Below are positions 62,842 through 64,000 of a stretch of 64,000 nt of DNA, piece after piece. The notes under the pieces were generated by a model. That model was not told the origin of the DNA, made no database searches, and saw nothing but the letters and a program-made list of their open reading frames with translations. The DNA comes from Saccharopolyspora soli. GTDB taxonomy: Bacteria > Actinomycetota > Actinomycetes > Mycobacteriales > Pseudonocardiaceae. A program made the position numbers and the translations under genes. The stretch covers positions 89,891 to 153,890 of the forward strand of contig NZ_JALBWV010000015.1 of the NCBI RefSeq assembly GCF_022678645.1, written 5' to 3'. Numbering within the stretch: the first letter of the stretch is position 1; each line of letters opens with the position of its first letter.

Positions 62842-63864
62842 TCACCGGTCCTGCGGAACCGCGCTCACTCGGATGTCCGGGCCACTCATCGTCGTCTCTT
62901 CAACACGCAACCGCCATGCCTGCGAGATGCTTCCCACTCCCGCTTCGCCGAGCGCCGCGGGTCCGGCGCCGAGCAGCATCGGGGCGAGGTAGGCCAGCAC
63001 CCGGTCCACGCGGCCAGCGGCGACGAACGCCCCGGCCAGCCGCGGGCCGCCTTCCAGCAGCACGTCGACGATGCCGCGGTCGGCGAGAGCGGTGAGCACC
63101 GCCGTCGGATCGCCACCGGGCAGCCGGACGGTTTCGGCCGCGTCGTCGAAGACCTTGGCAGTGCGGGGAATCTCGCGGTCGCCGACGACGACGCGCAGCG
63201 GCTGGCGGGGCAGCAGCGCACCGTCCGGGGCGCGGGCGGTCAGGTGCGGGTCGTCGGCGAGGACGGTGCCGGTGCCCACGATGATCGCGTCCATCCGCGC
63301 CCGAACGCGGTGCACCTCGGCGCGGGATTCCGCGGAACTGATCCACTTGCTGGTGCCGTCGGCGGCGGCCGAACGGCCGTCCAAAGTGGCGGCGTACTTC
63401 CAGGTCACGTGCGGTCGGCCAGTTCGGGTGAAGTGCAACCAGGCCCGCAGCGGGCCGCCGGACACCTCGTCGGCGAGCAGACCACTGTGGACATCGATGC
63501 CCGCGGCGCGCAGCACCTCGGCTCCCCCGGCCGCCTGCGGGTTGGGATCGGAGACCGCGTGCACCACGCGCGCGACCCCGGCAGCGCGCAGCGCATCCGC
63601 GCACGGCGGCGTCCGCCCGGTGTGCGCGCACGGCTCCAGCGTGACCACGGCGGTGCCACCAGCGGCGCGGTCCCCGGCCGCGCGGAGCGCGACGACTTCC
63701 GCATGCGGCCCGCCCGGCGGCTGCGTCGCACCGATGCTGACGACCGCGCCGTCGGCGTCGAGCACCACGCAACCCACCGGCGGGTTCGGACTTGTCGTGC
63801 CGCGCACCTGCTCGCTCGCCGCGATCGCGGTTCGCATCGCCTGCTCGTCGGCATGAGCGGCCAT
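62842..63864 (-). CDS. ribD: Bifunctional diaminohydroxyphosphoribosylaminopyrimidine deaminase/reductase
   Basis: 340 aa. Deaminase half with the zinc site PPGGPHAEVVALRAAG (about 44-59) and TLEPCAHTGRTPPCADALR (about 75-93); reductase half with HVTWKYAATLDGRSAA, KWISS and ILEGGPRLAG-like VLLEGGPRLAGAF (about 273-285). Performs steps two and three of riboflavin synthesis. GGGAGGA lies before ATG 63864. First rib gene visible; anything upstream, including a possible FMN riboswitch, is lost at the window edge. Confidence 0.96.
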   Translation of the reverse strand: MAAHADEQAMRTAIAASEQVRGTTSPNPPVGCVVLDADGAVVSIGATQPPGGPHAEVVALRAAGDRAAGGTAVVTLEPCAHTGRTPPCADALRAAGVARVVHAVSDPNPQAAGGAEVLRAAGIDVHSGLLADEVSGGPLRAWLHFTRTGRPHVTWKYAATLDGRSAAADGTSKWISSAESRAEVHRVRARMDAIIVGTGTVLADDPHLTARAPDGALLPRQPLRVVVGDREIPRTAKVFDDAAETVRLPGGDPTAVLTALADRGIVDVLLEGGPRLAGAFVAAGRVDRVLAYLAPMLLGAGPAALGEAGVGSISQAWRLRVEETTMSGPDIRVSAVPQDR

Positions 63865-63880
63865 CGGTGTCCTCCCGGTC

Positions 63881-64000
<120 letters not shown>

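Overview
The window is high-GC actinobacterial chromosome. Gene content (WhiA, RbpA, OpcA, SCO6745-family and DUF6223 proteins, an ECF42 sigma factor) and gene order point to the Pseudonocardiaceae, most like Saccharopolyspora; this is inferred from protein resemblance and synteny, not from a search. It is mostly core metabolism with small accessory islands. No prophage, IS transposase, CRISPR array, tRNA, rRNA or biosynthetic cluster was recognised. The left edge cuts an ABC transporter gene. The right edge ends in about 120 bases of pure G/C homopolymer runs that look like an artefact.

Layout. 0-9.5 kb: haem A/haem O region with an ABC exporter, COX15 (ctaA), a GbsR/MarR-type regulator, an ATP-grasp pair, a quinone oxidoreductase, an MFS pump and ctaB. 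10-18.3 kb: pentose-phosphate cluster tkt-tal, then pgi-zwf-opcA-pgl with stop/start overlaps. 18.4-19.9 kb: class F-like sortase and a repetitive surface protein that is probably its substrate. 20.2-21.4 kb: secreted GH10-like protein. 21.5-26.1 kb: GntR-controlled catabolic operon (aldehyde dehydrogenase, beta-hydroxyacid dehydrogenase, TcuA-like flavoprotein, GntR), with the same palindrome at both ends. 26.2-28.8 kb: KtrAB/TrkAH-type K+ uptake and rraA. 28.9-30.7 kb: ECF42 sigma factor with its DGPF/YCII partner and a recognisable cognate promoter. 30.8-32.2 kb: hydrolase/MarR divergent pair. 32.2-36.4 kb: rbpA-secG-tpiA-pgk-gap. 36.8-39.3 kb: a two-component system and DUF6223 membrane protein sitting between gap and whiA. 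39.4-44.2 kb: whiA-yvcK-rapZ-uvrC. 44.5-49 kb: MBL hydrolase, GH172 (DUF2961) protein and two membrane-anchored unknowns. 49.1-54.7 kb: DHODH-like flavoprotein, DeoR regulator and MFS transporter, nucleotidyltransferase, ilvE. 54.8-57.8 kb: amidohydrolase, PEP-mutase-like enzyme, HxlR regulator. 57.9-59.7 kb: MocR regulator and FKBP isomerase. 59.8-63.9 kb: riboflavin operon ribD-ribE-ribAB-ribH-PH protein.

Two dispersed structured repeat families stand out. One is a palindrome of about 47 bp found seven times just downstream of genes, with paired (compensatory) changes in the arms; it behaves like a sequence-conserved bidirectional terminator. The other is a 120-190 bp element found four times in intergenic regions, with an AAGCGGC/GCCGCTT hairpin at one end and inverted arms inside; it resembles a MITE or a mobile structured RNA. 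Several genes also show a -10 hexamer 6-7 nt ahead of the start codon, the signature of leaderless mRNAs.
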